This document shows, piece by piece, positions 26,300-36,103 of a stretch of 64,000 nt of DNA. A program made the translations under genes and the position numbers. The DNA comes from Deltaproteobacteria bacterium. Its GTDB lineage: Bacteria > Myxococcota_A > UBA9042 > DTJE01. Each line of letters opens with the position of its first letter. Within the stretch, counting starts at the first letter, position 1. Location of the stretch: contig JAKPOP010000008.1 of NCBI GenBank assembly GCA_029547805.1, positions 1 through 64,000 of the forward strand, in the 5' to 3' direction. The notes beneath the pieces are model-generated. The model saw only the letters and a list, made by a program, of their open reading frames with translations, was not told where the DNA came from and ran no database searches.

Positions 26300-27076
26300 A
26301 TGTTGCGAATCGCGTTGAACGGCAGCCTGGGACGGATGGGACGCATGGTGCTCCAGGCGGCGGAGCAGGACCCGGAGGTGCGGGTGGATGCGCTGCTGGA
26401 GCGACCGGGGCACCCGGAGATCGGGCGCCGGGTCGCGACTCCCTGGGGGGACCGGGTCGTCCTGGCGGACCCCCGGGAGACTCCGGAGGTGGACGTCGCC
26501 ATCGACTTCAGTCGCCCCGAGGGGGCCCTGACCCTGGCCCGGGCCCTGGCTCCCCGGGGGATCCCCCTGCTCATCGGGACCACGGGGACCTCGCCGGAGG
26601 ACCGGGAGGAACTGGCGCGGCTGGCGGTCCATGTCCCCATCCTGCTGGCCAGCAACACCAGCCTGGGGGTCCACGTGACCCGGGAACTGGCACGCCTGGC
26701 CCGGCAACTGCTGGGGCCGGACTACGACGTGGAGATCCTGGAGGTCCACCACCGGCACAAGAGCGATGCCCCCTCCGGGACCGCCCTGGCGCTGGCCGAT
26801 GTCCTCGGGGAAGGGCGGGAGGTCCGGCGGGTCTTCGGGAGGGAGGGGACCTGCGGGCCCCGGTCCCCGGACGAGATGGGGGTGATGGCCCTCCGGGGCG
26901 GGGAGGTCGTCGGGGACCACACGGTCTTCTTCCTGGGCGAACACGACCGGATCGAGATCACGCACCGGGCGGCTTCCCGGATGGTGCTCGCCCGAGGCGC
27001 CCTGGCCCTGGCGCGACGCTTGCCCGGCTGGCCTCCGGGGATGGTGGATCTCCGGGAGGTCTGGAACCGCCGCTGA
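26300..27076 (+). CDS. dapB: 4-hydroxy-tetrahydrodipicolinate reductase
   Basis: A 258-residue NAD(P)H-dependent enzyme in diaminopimelate and lysine synthesis. The nucleotide motif [11 protein letters not shown] opens the protein, GTTGTS is the second conserved loop, and [13 protein letters not shown] holds the catalytic His and substrate-binding Lys. The ATG at 26300 follows GGGGGGAAG. It stands divergent from metK. It provides the peptidoglycan cross-linking residue and lysine; other dap genes are not nearby. Confidence 0.96.
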   Translation: MLRIALNGSLGRMGRMVLQAAEQDPEVRVDALLERPGHPEIGRRVATPWGDRVVLADPRETPEVDVAIDFSRPEGALTLARALAPRGIPLLIGTTGTSPEDREELARLAVHVPILLASNTSLGVHVTRELARLARQLLGPDYDVEILEVHHRHKSDAPSGTALALADVLGEGREVRRVFGREGTCGPRSPDEMGVMALRGGEVVGDHTVFFLGEHDRIEITHRAASRMVLARGALALARRLPGWPPGMVDLREVWNRR

Positions 27077-27104
27077 CCGGGACTTTCGGGAGGCGTTCCG
27101 AGGG

Positions 27105-27479
27105 CTACCCGTCCCTGTCTGGAAGGGGGTCGTCGGGGAAGATGCGGTCGTAGTCCACGTTCTCGAAGTCCCGGGAGGGGTCGTAGCGCTGGAGGGCCTG
27201 GCGGAACTCCTCGAACGTCCTTCTGGCGAACTGCTGCACCTCCTCGATGCGCCCCTCGTCGGCGAGGCCCTGGGCCTCGGCGTGGGCCCGGGCCAGGTTG
27301 TAATCCACGTGGCGGGTGACCTCGGGGGTCAGGTGCCACTGCTCCAGCAGGTGCCGCAGTTCCCGGGGGTCGAGGCCCCAGTGGGCCGCCAGTTGGTCCA
27401 GGTTGAAGAACTGGTAGTGAAAGTCCCGGTCCAGCCCGAGGTAGTAGCCGCAGAAGGCCCGGAAGGGGTCCAGTCCCAT
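27105..27479 (-). CDS. Small acidic protein of unknown function
   Basis: A 124-residue soluble protein, rich in aromatic residues, Asp, Glu and Arg ([17 protein letters not shown] near the N terminus, [13 protein letters not shown] near the end). No family was recognised. The middle looks helical. The start at 27479 lacks a clear ribosome binding site. It is convergent with dapB (28 bp) and divergent from the yebC-ruv operon, with its start only 30 bp from the yebC -35 box. Codon use matches the neighbours, and it is probably a real gene. Confidence 0.65.
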   Translation of the reverse strand: MGLDPFRAFCGYYLGLDRDFHYQFFNLDQLAAHWGLDPRELRHLLEQWHLTPEVTRHVDYNLARAHAEAQGLADEGRIEEVQQFARRTFEEFRQALQRYDPSRDFENVDYDRIFPDDPLPDRDG

Positions 27480-27508
27480 GGAAGGGATGCTACCCCACCG
27501 GGAACGGA

Positions 27509-27537
27509 TTGCAAGGCGGCGTGCCCTGTGCTATCAA
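27509..27537 (+). promoter_or_regulatory. Promoter of the yebC-ruvCAB operon
   Basis: TTGCAA (27509-27514), 17 bp, TATCAA (27532-27537), with TGC directly before the -10 giving an extended -10. It leaves a leader of about 40 bases before yebC. No LexA-type box was recognised. Confidence 0.6.
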
Positions 27538-27583
27538 GAGCCGGGCTTTTCCGGGAACTTCCTCGTTTGGAAAGGGGTGCAGC

Positions 27584-28333
27584 ATGTCCGGTCACAGCAA
27601 GTGGGCGACCATCAAGCACAAGAAGGGCAAGGCGGACGCCGCTCGGGGTCGCCTCTTCACGAAACTCATCAAGGAAATCACCATCGCCGCCCGCCTGGGC
27701 GGAGGGGATCCGGACGGCAATCCGCGGCTGCGCCAGGCCGTCCTGAGCGCCAAGGCCCAGAACATGCCCAACGACAACATCGACCGGGCCATCAAGAAGG
27801 GCACCGGCGAACTGGAGGGCGTCAGTTACGAGGAGATCACCTACGAGGGCTACGCCCCCGGCGGGGTGGCGCTCATCGTGGACTGCATGACGGACAACAA
27901 GAACCGGTGCGTTTCCGAGATCCGCCGCATCTTCACGAAGCACGGGGGCAACATGGCCTCCCAGGGGGCGGTCGCCTGGATCTTCGAAACCCGGGGAGTG
28001 ATCGAACTCGAGGCCGAGGACAAGACCCTGGACGACATGATGGAGGTGGCGCTGGAGGTCGGGGCCGACGACGTCACGGGCGAGGATGGGGTCTTCGAGT
28101 TCCAGACCGCCCCGAGCGACCTCGTGGACGTCGCCGAGAAACTCAAGGGCATGGGATTCGAGATCACCTCGGCGAAGGTGGCCAAGGTGCCGAAGAACAC
28201 CGTGAAGGTCTCCGGAAAGGAGGCCGAGCAGACCCTGCGGCTGGTCGAGGCCCTCGAGGACAACGACGACGTCCAGAACGTCTTTGCCAACTTCGACATC
28301 GATGCGGCGGAACTGGAAGGCCTGCTGTCCTGA
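27584..28333 (+). CDS. yebC: YebC/TACO1 family protein
   Basis: A 249-residue cytoplasmic protein of the YebC/TACO1 family, described as a translation factor easing ribosome stalling or as a DNA-binding regulator. It opens with the signature [15 protein letters not shown] and keeps the three-domain length. An in-frame start further upstream is rejected because the signature begins at 27584, after AAAGGGG. It stands directly before ruvC, the common yebC-ruvCAB order of many bacteria. Confidence 0.97.
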   Translation: MSGHSKWATIKHKKGKADAARGRLFTKLIKEITIAARLGGGDPDGNPRLRQAVLSAKAQNMPNDNIDRAIKKGTGELEGVSYEEITYEGYAPGGVALIVDCMTDNKNRCVSEIRRIFTKHGGNMASQGAVAWIFETRGVIELEAEDKTLDDMMEVALEVGADDVTGEDGVFEFQTAPSDLVDVAEKLKGMGFEITSAKVAKVPKNTVKVSGKEAEQTLRLVEALEDNDDVQNVFANFDIDAAELEGLLS

Positions 28334-28378
28334 CCGGCGCGTCCCAGCGGGGTCGATCTCCCTGTCGGAGGTCGTCGG

Positions 28379-28900
28379 ATGCCGCGAGTCCTGGGGATCG
28401 ACCCGGGGAGTCGGGTCACGGGCTGGGGGGTCCTGGAGGGGGGCGCCGGGAACGCGTCCTGCGTGGCCTGGGGCACCATCCGAGCCGGGGAGGATCGCCC
28501 CCTCGGGGAGCGGCTGCAGCGCATCCACGAACGGCTCTCCGAGGTGATTCGGGAGTTCGGACCGGCGGCGGCCGCCCTGGAGCGGGTCTTCCTGAACCGC
28601 AACGTGGACTCGGCGCTGAAACTGGGGCACGCCCGCGGAGTGGTGGTGCTGGCGGTCCAGCAGGGCGGTGTCCCGCTCTTCGAGTACACTCCGGCCCAGG
28701 TGAAGCGCCTGGTGACCGGGAGCGGCCGGGCCGAGAAGGCCCAGGTGGGATTCCTGGTGAAGACGCTGCTGCGGCTCCCGGAGGTCCCCCAGGAGGACGC
28801 GGCGGATGCCCTGGCCATCGCCTGGACCCACCTGCTGGTCCAGGGGGCCCAGCGGGTCCTGGGGGGGGCCGGCGGGGGCCGAACGGGAGGTTCCGGGTGA
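28379..28900 (+). CDS. ruvC: Holliday junction resolvase RuvC
   Basis: A 173-residue endonuclease that cuts Holliday junctions bound by RuvAB. The four catalytic acids are seen: Asp in GIDPGSRVTGWG, Glu in ALERVFLNRN, and two Asp in QEDAADALAIA. The ATG at 28379 follows GGAGG. Its stop overlaps the GTG start of ruvA by four bases. A short glycine-rich tail ends the protein. Confidence 0.98.
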   Translation: MPRVLGIDPGSRVTGWGVLEGGAGNASCVAWGTIRAGEDRPLGERLQRIHERLSEVIREFGPAAAALERVFLNRNVDSALKLGHARGVVVLAVQQGGVPLFEYTPAQVKRLVTGSGRAEKAQVGFLVKTLLRLPEVPQEDAADALAIAWTHLLVQGAQRVLGGAGGGRTGGSG

Positions 28901-29490
28901 TCGGGTTTCTGAAGGGCACGTTGCTTGCCTCCCAGCCCTCGGGGGAGGTGGTGGTCGATGTCCGGGGCGTGGGCTACGAGGTCCACGTGGATGCCCAGAC
29001 CTGGGCCACCCTGGGGGCGGTCGGTTCCCCGGTCGAGTTCTTCGTGCGCACCGTGGTCCGCGAGGACGACATCACCCTCTACGGCTTTCCGGACCCGACG
29101 GCTCGCCTGATCTTCGACCTGCTGACGGGCGTCTCGGGCATCGGTCCTCGGATCGCGCTGTCGATCCTCGGTGGGATGGCCCTGCCGGAACTGGTGGAGG
29201 CGGTTCGGACCCGGAATCTGAAGCGGCTGTGCCAGATCAATGGCGTGGGAAGGCGCACCGCCGAGCGCCTGTGCCTGGAACTCCAGGAGAAGTTCCTGGC
29301 CCTGCCCGTCGAGGCACCGGATCGGCCACAGGGGCTGTCCCAGGCCCTCTACGAGGACGCCCGCTCGGCGCTGCAGAACCTGGGGTTCCCGGCCCGGGAG
29401 GTCGAGGAGGGCCTCCGCCGGATTCCCCCGGGAAACTGGACGCTGGAGTCCCTGGTGAAGGCCGTGCTGGGACAACTGACCGCCCGGTAG
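28897..29490 (+). CDS. ruvA: Holliday junction DNA helicase subunit RuvA
   Basis: A 197-residue tetrameric protein that holds the Holliday junction for RuvB. The N-terminal OB-fold begins MIGFLKGTL, helix-hairpin-helix motifs lie at LLTGVSGIGPRIALSIL and LCQINGVGRRTAERL, and the C-terminal RuvB-binding domain follows a short linker. The start is GTG at 28897 within the end of ruvC, preceded by GGGAGG. Length is typical. Confidence 0.97.
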   Translation: MIGFLKGTLLASQPSGEVVVDVRGVGYEVHVDAQTWATLGAVGSPVEFFVRTVVREDDITLYGFPDPTARLIFDLLTGVSGIGPRIALSILGGMALPELVEAVRTRNLKRLCQINGVGRRTAERLCLELQEKFLALPVEAPDRPQGLSQALYEDARSALQNLGFPAREVEEGLRRIPPGNWTLESLVKAVLGQLTAR

Positions 29491-29526
29491 TCCGTTGGCC
29501 CCCCGGCACGGGAGAGGAGGACATCC

Positions 29527-30549
<1,023 letters not shown>

Positions 30550-30639
30550 CGGAATCGGCGGACGGGCATCCTGCGAGCCGCCGCGCCCGATCCGGACAGC
30601 CTCACGAGGCTCCGGTCGTGACCGGGCCGCGGGTCTCCG

Positions 30640-31392
30640 CTAGTCCAGGGAACGGCCTCCATCCACCGGGAGCACCGCCCCGGTGACATGGGGGGCCTCC
30701 AGGACCAGGAAGCGCACCGCCCGGGCCACGTCTTCGGGGGTACCGATTCGGCCTCGGGGGATGCGGGCGATCACGACCCTCCGTTCCGCCTCGGGCTCGT
30801 CGTCCCGGAACAGCACGGTGCCAGGGGCCACGGCATTGACCCGGATGGAGGGCGCCAGGGCCTTGGCCAGTCCCCGGGTCAGCATCTCCAGGCCGGCCTT
30901 GGAGACGCAGTAGGGAACGTGGTTGCGGAAGGGGCGGGAGGCGGCGACGTCGGTGAGGTTCACGATGGACCCGCCGTTGCCGGCCCGCATCCGGGGGATG
31001 GCCTGGAGGATGCATCGATACGGGGCCGTGAGGTTGGCGTCCAGGTGGAAGGAGAGGTCCTCCTCCGAGAGCCGATCGACGGGGGTGCGACGGAACACCG
31101 CCGCGCTGTTCACCAGCACGTCCAGCCGGCCCAGGTTCTCGTCGATGCGCCGGAAGAGGGCCTCGACCGATTCGGGCCGGGTCAGGTCTCCCTGGACCAC
31201 CAGGGTCCGGCGACCCAGGCGCTGGATGTCTCGGGCCACCTCCTGGGCCTCCTCGGCGGAATCCCGGTGGTGGATCACCACGTCCAGCCCCGCGGCGGCC
31301 AGTTCCCGGGCAATCGCAGCCCCGACCCTTCGGGACGAGCCCGTCACCAGCGCCACCAGGCCGGTCGGAGGGGTCGCGTTCGCGGGGTCCAA
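30640..31392 (-). CDS. Short-chain dehydrogenase/reductase, possibly pteridine-reductase-like
   Basis: A 250-residue classical SDR. The nucleotide motif TGSSRRVGAAIA has the T-G-x3-R-x-G form seen in pteridine reductases and FolM; NSAAVF is the NAG-like block, and the catalytic YCVSK has Tyr and Lys, with the upstream Ser replaced around IVNLTDVAA. The C terminus ends VTGAVLPVDGG. The likely start is TTG at 31392, twelve bases beyond the stop of the upstream lipoprotein gene and after CCGGAGGG, which suggests coupling to it. NADPH preference is inferred from RR. Substrate uncertain. Confidence 0.8.
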   Translation of the reverse strand: MDPANATPPTGLVALVTGSSRRVGAAIARELAAAGLDVVIHHRDSAEEAQEVARDIQRLGRRTLVVQGDLTRPESVEALFRRIDENLGRLDVLVNSAAVFRRTPVDRLSEEDLSFHLDANLTAPYRCILQAIPRMRAGNGGSIVNLTDVAASRPFRNHVPYCVSKAGLEMLTRGLAKALAPSIRVNAVAPGTVLFRDDEPEAERRVVIARIPRGRIGTPEDVARAVRFLVLEAPHVTGAVLPVDGGRSLD

Positions 31393-31404
31393 GGGGCCCT
31401 CCGG

Positions 31405-32244
31405 TCAGTCGCTCTCCAGGGCCGCATCGGCAGGGCAGAACCCCTCCACGAGCAGCCGAAAATCCATTCCCAGGCGGTCGGCGCGGCCCCAGATCCAGTA
31501 CCACTGCCCCGGGGTCATGGGTGCGCAATGGTCCATCCAGTTGCACTCGTTTCCCTGGCACGAGATGGCGACTCCCTGGCCCATCAGGGGCAGGGCGATC
31601 TCCTGGTCGCCCAGGAACAGGAACGCCCAACAGGATCGGCAGCAGGCGCCATCACAGGGGGGCCCGCCGCAGGTGGCCTGGCCCACCCAGGGTTGACCCC
31701 GGACCTTGAAGGCCAACTCTCGCTCGTCCCCCTGCAGGAACCAGCGCAGCAACTGGTCCAGGTCCATCGCTCCCCGGCCCGAGCACTCGGCCATGGGGGC
31801 GCAGTGGGATGTCCCGTCGGTGTCCCACACGCAGACCTGGGTCGGGTCGCAGGGGCGCTGCTCGGGACCGCACGGGGGGGCGATGGGGAGTTCCCCGTTC
31901 CCGAAGGCATCCCCGGTGCCCGCATCCGCCTGGGGCCCAGGGTCCGGGGCGACAACGGCGGGGTCTGGCTCCTGGAGGTCCCGGGCCCCCCCCGTGTCGA
32001 ATCCGGGTCCACCGGCGTCGGGCATGGCATCCCCGTCCGGGGGGGGGGCGCCCGGGTCCCCCGGGGCCGGGTCAAGGGGGCCGGGATCCTCTGGGGGGAC
32101 CAGGATGGTCGCATCGGCCAGACGGGGCACGTCCGGCGCCTCGCCGCCCGCCTCCGGCACGTCCTGGATCCCCGGGGCGACCTCGCCACAGGCCGCCACG
32201 ACGAGGGCCATCATCCAGGGCATCGTGAAACATCGGCGCAACAT
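31405..32244 (-). CDS. Cys-rich lipoprotein with Asp/Pro-rich linker
   Basis: A 279-residue exported lipoprotein of unknown function. The lipobox VVAAC places the lipidated cysteine at C19. Residues 20-125 are a disordered Pro/Asp/Gly/Ala linker; the rest is a compact domain with about 16 cysteines, such as CGPEQRPCDPTQVCVW and CDGACCRSCW, likely disulfide-bonded in the periplasm or on the surface. The start at 32244 follows GGGACGAG. It is followed by the SDR gene in the same direction. Linker plus Cys-rich domain is typical of myxobacterial-type lipoproteins. Confidence 0.75.
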   Translation of the reverse strand: MLRRCFTMPWMMALVVAACGEVAPGIQDVPEAGGEAPDVPRLADATILVPPEDPGPLDPAPGDPGAPPPDGDAMPDAGGPGFDTGGARDLQEPDPAVVAPDPGPQADAGTGDAFGNGELPIAPPCGPEQRPCDPTQVCVWDTDGTSHCAPMAECSGRGAMDLDQLLRWFLQGDERELAFKVRGQPWVGQATCGGPPCDGACCRSCWAFLFLGDQEIALPLMGQGVAISCQGNECNWMDHCAPMTPGQWYWIWGRADRLGMDFRLLVEGFCPADAALESD

Positions 32245-32341
32245 CTCGTCCCCGCTGGGAGGCGTTCCTGCCTCTCCCGGCGCCATTATAGGAAACGGCA
32301 TCGGGCGATGCCCAGTTCCGGGCTGGGGGGATTCCAGGAGG

Positions 32342-33367
32342 TCAGGGCGTCACGACGACCTTGCCGACGACCTCCCGCGATTCCAGCAGCCGATGGGCCT
32401 CGGCGATCTGTTCCAGCGGAAGGACCCGGTGGATGACCGGGCGAATCTCCCCGGCAGCGGCCATCTGGAGCACCATCGCCAGTTCCCATCGATTGCCCAT
32501 CGTGGACCCGAGGATCGAGAGGCTGCGAAAGAACACCCGGCGCAGATCCAGGGACGGCCCGGCGCCGGCCGTGGCCCCGCAGGTCACCAGGCGGCCGAAG
32601 GGCTTCAGCAGTGCCACGCCGGCCTCGAAGAACGAAGCGCCGACCGAGTCCACCACCACGTCGAAGGAGACCCGTCCCAGGGCCTGCCGGATCGTCGCCA
32701 GCGGGTCTTCGTCGGGTCCGACCACCACCACGTCGTCGGCCCCCAGTTCCAGCACCCGGCCTCGCTTGGCATCGGACCCCACGAGGCCCACGACCCGGGC
32801 ACCGGCCCGGGCCGCCAACTGGACCGCCGCGGTCCCCACGCCTCCCGCGGCGGCCGTGACCAGCACCGCCTCCCCGGCGGCAATCCGGGCCCGGGAGTGG
32901 AGCATGTGGTAGGCGGTCAGGGGGGCCAGCAGCAGCGAGGCCGCCTCCTCGAAGGAGAGTTCCTTGGGTTTCGGCAGCACGTGGGTGGCCGGGACGCAGA
33001 TGTACTCGGCGCAGCCGCCGTTGCGGGTCTCCCCCAGGATGCCGTAGGCCTTGCAGGCCACCTCGTTGCCGCTCAGGCAGGCGTGACATCGCCCGCAGGA
33101 GACGAAGGGGACCGCCACCACCTCGTCCCCGACGTCCAGGCCCTGGGCATCCCCGGCCTCGATGACGCCGGCCACGTCGGACCCTGGGATCAGGGGCAGG
33201 GGGAAGCGGTGGCCCGGCACGCCCCGCCGGACCCAGGTGTCCAGATGGTTCAGGGCCGAGGCCTTCACCCGGATCCGGACCTCTCCGCGGCCGGGTTCGG
33301 GGGTCGGAGCCTCGGTGACTCGAAGGGTCTCGATGCCTCCGTGGGACTCGATGATGACCGCTCGCAT
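32342..33367 (-). CDS. Zinc-type alcohol dehydrogenase/quinone oxidoreductase (MDR family)
   Basis: A 341-residue medium-chain dehydrogenase. It keeps the structural zinc cysteines (CGRCHACLSGNEVAC) and the N-terminal SALNHLDTWVRRG of the quinone-oxidoreductase-like branch; the NAD(P) motif is AAAGGVGTAAVQLA. The usual catalytic-zinc Cys position is replaced by HLD, so it may use only the structural zinc. The ATG at 33367 follows GGAGGA. It sits among unrelated genes, so the substrate cannot be inferred. Confidence 0.88.
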   Translation of the reverse strand: MRAVIIESHGGIETLRVTEAPTPEPGRGEVRIRVKASALNHLDTWVRRGVPGHRFPLPLIPGSDVAGVIEAGDAQGLDVGDEVVAVPFVSCGRCHACLSGNEVACKAYGILGETRNGGCAEYICVPATHVLPKPKELSFEEAASLLLAPLTAYHMLHSRARIAAGEAVLVTAAAGGVGTAAVQLAARAGARVVGLVGSDAKRGRVLELGADDVVVVGPDEDPLATIRQALGRVSFDVVVDSVGASFFEAGVALLKPFGRLVTCGATAGAGPSLDLRRVFFRSLSILGSTMGNRWELAMVLQMAAAGEIRPVIHRVLPLEQIAEAHRLLESREVVGKVVVTP

Positions 33368-33474
33368 GGCGTCCTCCGGAAGTGACGACACCCCAAGCAT
33401 AGCGCCGTCCGGCGCCGTCGGGCAGTCTGTATCATGCGATGCCTTCGGTGCCGGGCCGGGCCCCGGGGGCGTGG

Positions 33475-35028
33475 TCAGAGGACCAGCGACAACTGGAGCA
33501 GGCAGGCGGCGGCGAGGCTGGTCCGCCCGGTGGGGAATCGGGTCGAGGAGTCGCCCGGCAGGGCCCACCCCAGCAGTGCCAGGAGGGCCACCAGCAGCGA
33601 GGAGGGAAGGGCGGCCTCGGGCATCAGGCCCGACGGGACCGTCCAGAGGCAGCCGACTGCCTGGACGAGGGCGAGCAGGGCCAGGGCAACGGCGAAGGGG
33701 GCCAGCGGGATCCCGGGGGTTCGACCGGGAGGAGCCCCGATCCACCACAGGGAGGCCCCCAGGGACAGCAGCGCAAGCCCCAACAGCGTCAGGCTCGTCC
33801 AGGACAAGGCCCAGGGGCCCGGCGCGGACAGGGATGTCTCGAGGACGCTCCAGGAGGCCGGGACCAGGGCCAGGACGTGAGATTCGAGCCAGTGGGAAAG
33901 GGAGTCCTCAGTGAGAGGGAGCGGGGATCGCAGGACGGCCATCGCGGCCAGGACGAGTCCCGAGAGGCCAATCAAGACGGCGAACGCCCTGGTTGGGCGG
34001 TCGGGTCCGGGGGTCCGCCGGGAGGGCCGGACCCACCGGAACAGGGCCAGGGCCGCCAGGGCCGCGAGGACTCCCCGAAGCACGGGGGCGACCGTCGATG
34101 CCGGGAAACGGACCGGGACGGCGCCGATCCAGGGGGCGACGTCCTGCGGGCTCCGGATCATCGCACCGAAGAGCACGGTGGCCCCGCTGGTCCGGGAGAT
34201 GAGGGGCAGACGGGGCCCCTCGGGCGCGAACCACAGGGGCGCCAACAGGATCAGGGCCATCGCCGCCATGAGGCCGATCCGGGCCCCGCGATCGGCCGGG
34301 GCGGGCGAAGGGCGGGCCGTTGCCAGAACGAACAGGAAGGCCGCCAGCAGCGCCGTGGCCAGGGACACCCCCTGGAACGGGGCGCCGGGGATCGGAGCGG
34401 GCCGCCAGGAGTCGATGGCCGGGGGACGTCTTGCCGAGACCTGGAAGGTCGGGGAGGCCCCCGGGATCGGAACCGGGAGGTGGAGTCGCAAGGTGCCATC
34501 CGGGGCGGCCTCGCCGGCCCAGGGGCCCGAGGACAGGGTGCCGAAGAGCAGGGGGCCTTCGCTCCCGGGCAGCCGGTAGGCCGATCCCTCCTCGACCTTG
34601 AACGAATCTCGGGTACCTGAAGCCTCCCGGACCGACAGGCGGACCGGATCCCGGAGGGGGTCGGGGTCGTGGTTCCATCGCTGCGACAGGGGCAGAAGGG
34701 CCAGCAGCAGGACCACGGGCACGAACCGCCAGGGGAAGCCCTCGATGGGGGATCGCAGTCGGACCGCAAGGAGGTGCAGGGCCAGCAGTCCGATGGCGGA
34801 CCACAGGAAGAACGACTCCCCGAGGCGGTGCAGGCCGAACAGCACCAGGAAGGGGCCCGTGCCACGGCCGAAGGCCTCCTGCACCCGGGAGGCGTCAAGG
34901 CCCTGGGGGACGTCCCGGGCGGCGGCCGCCAGGGCCAGGATGGCGATCACCGATAGCAGCGCGGCCACCGGGGATGCCAGGAGCCGGGGGATGGGGGAGC
35001 CCTCCTTCATGGGCGCTGACCTTGCCAT
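33475..35028 (-). CDS. Multi-span membrane protein with ResB-like N-terminal layout
   Basis: A 517-residue protein with about ten hydrophobic segments. The first half has the layout of ResB/Ccs1 cytochrome c assembly proteins: helix 1, a short loop, helices 2 and 3, an exported domain of about 100 residues (about 130-225), then helix 4. Helix 1-2 text (SPVAALLSVIAILAL, FFLWSAIGLLALHLLAV) is similar in kind. The second half adds six more helices, perhaps a degraded CcsA/ResC-like partner. No haem-binding WWD motif was found, so the assignment is tentative. Starts at 35028 or 35010 are both possible. Confidence 0.55.
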   Translation of the reverse strand: MARSAPMKEGSPIPRLLASPVAALLSVIAILALAAAARDVPQGLDASRVQEAFGRGTGPFLVLFGLHRLGESFFLWSAIGLLALHLLAVRLRSPIEGFPWRFVPVVLLLALLPLSQRWNHDPDPLRDPVRLSVREASGTRDSFKVEEGSAYRLPGSEGPLLFGTLSSGPWAGEAAPDGTLRLHLPVPIPGASPTFQVSARRPPAIDSWRPAPIPGAPFQGVSLATALLAAFLFVLATARPSPAPADRGARIGLMAAMALILLAPLWFAPEGPRLPLISRTSGATVLFGAMIRSPQDVAPWIGAVPVRFPASTVAPVLRGVLAALAALALFRWVRPSRRTPGPDRPTRAFAVLIGLSGLVLAAMAVLRSPLPLTEDSLSHWLESHVLALVPASWSVLETSLSAPGPWALSWTSLTLLGLALLSLGASLWWIGAPPGRTPGIPLAPFAVALALLALVQAVGCLWTVPSGLMPEAALPSSLLVALLALLGWALPGDSSTRFPTGRTSLAAACLLQLSLVL

Positions 35029-35123
35029 GCCTCCTGGTTCCTGTCAAACCGCCAGGGCTTCCGGATCCCTTCCGGAACGGCCATGACGAACCTATGATCT
35101 GGGCGGTTTTCGGAGGTGCGACG

Positions 35124-36089
35124 ATGGCGGCGAAGGACTACTACCGCATCCTTGGAGTGGCGAAGACCGCCTCGGCCGACGAGATCCGGAAGGCGTACCG
35201 GGAACTGGCGAAGAAGCACCACCCGGACCGGAACCCCGGGAACAAGGCCGCCGAAGAGCGGTTCAAGGAAATCAACGAGGCCTACGCGGTCCTGTCGGAC
35301 CCGGCCAAGCGCCAGCAGTACGACACGATCGGCGCCGAGGGATTCCAGTCCCGCTTCTCCCAGGAGGACATCTTCCGGGGCTTCGACTTCCAGTCGATCT
35401 TCCAGGACCTGGGCATGGGGGGAGGCATCTTCGAGTCCCTGTTCGGCGGTGCCGCCGGGGGGCAGAGGGGCCGGGTTCGCTTCGATTTCGGGGGCGCCGA
35501 GGACCTCTTCGGCGGAGCCGGGGGCCCCTTCGGGGGCGCCCGGACCCGATCGGGCCGCGGCCGGGGTGCGGCCCGGGGACCGGACTTGACCTCGGACCTG
35601 TCGATCTCCCTCTACGAGTCGGTGGAAGGGGGGGAACGGCTGGTCCAGGTTCCCACGGCCTCCGGTGGGTTCGAGAAGGTCCAGGTGAAGATTCCTCCGG
35701 GCATCGCCTCGGGCAAGACCCTGCGGCTGAAGGGGAAGGGCGGCCAGGGGCCCACGGGGGAACGGGGGGATCTCTACCTGCGGGTCCGGGTGGAGCCCGA
35801 CCCGGTGTTCCAGCGGGACGGCGACGACCTCCGGTGCGAGGTGAAGGTTCCCCTCTCGACCCTGGTGCTGGGGGGGACGGCCGAGGTGCCGACGCTGAAG
35901 GGGCCGAAGAAGGTCCGGATCCCCGAGGGGACCCAGGCCGGCACCGCCCTGCGCCTGGCCGGGCTGGGGGTTCCGGGGGCCCACGGGTCCCGGGGGGACC
36001 TCTACGTGCGGCTGCTTCCGCTGCTGCCCACGCGCCTGGACGAGTCCTCCCGGGCCCTCTTCCGGCAGGTCCGCCAGGCCGGATGGTGA
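35124..36089 (+). CDS. DnaJ-family co-chaperone without zinc finger (CbpA-like)
   Basis: A 321-residue Hsp40. The J domain spans 4-70 with the HPD motif in KKHHPDRNPG. A Gly/Phe-rich linker (about 75-150) leads straight to the two C-terminal beta domains that bind clients; the four CxxCxGxG zinc repeats of DnaJ are missing, as in CbpA. The ATG at 35124 follows GGAGG. It stimulates the ATPase of DnaK, which is not in this window. It is not in an operon. Confidence 0.92.
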   Translation: MAAKDYYRILGVAKTASADEIRKAYRELAKKHHPDRNPGNKAAEERFKEINEAYAVLSDPAKRQQYDTIGAEGFQSRFSQEDIFRGFDFQSIFQDLGMGGGIFESLFGGAAGGQRGRVRFDFGGAEDLFGGAGGPFGGARTRSGRGRGAARGPDLTSDLSISLYESVEGGERLVQVPTASGGFEKVQVKIPPGIASGKTLRLKGKGGQGPTGERGDLYLRVRVEPDPVFQRDGDDLRCEVKVPLSTLVLGGTAEVPTLKGPKKVRIPEGTQAGTALRLAGLGVPGAHGSRGDLYVRLLPLLPTRLDESSRALFRQVRQAGW

Positions 36090-36103
36090 CCGGCGGCCCC
36101 CGG

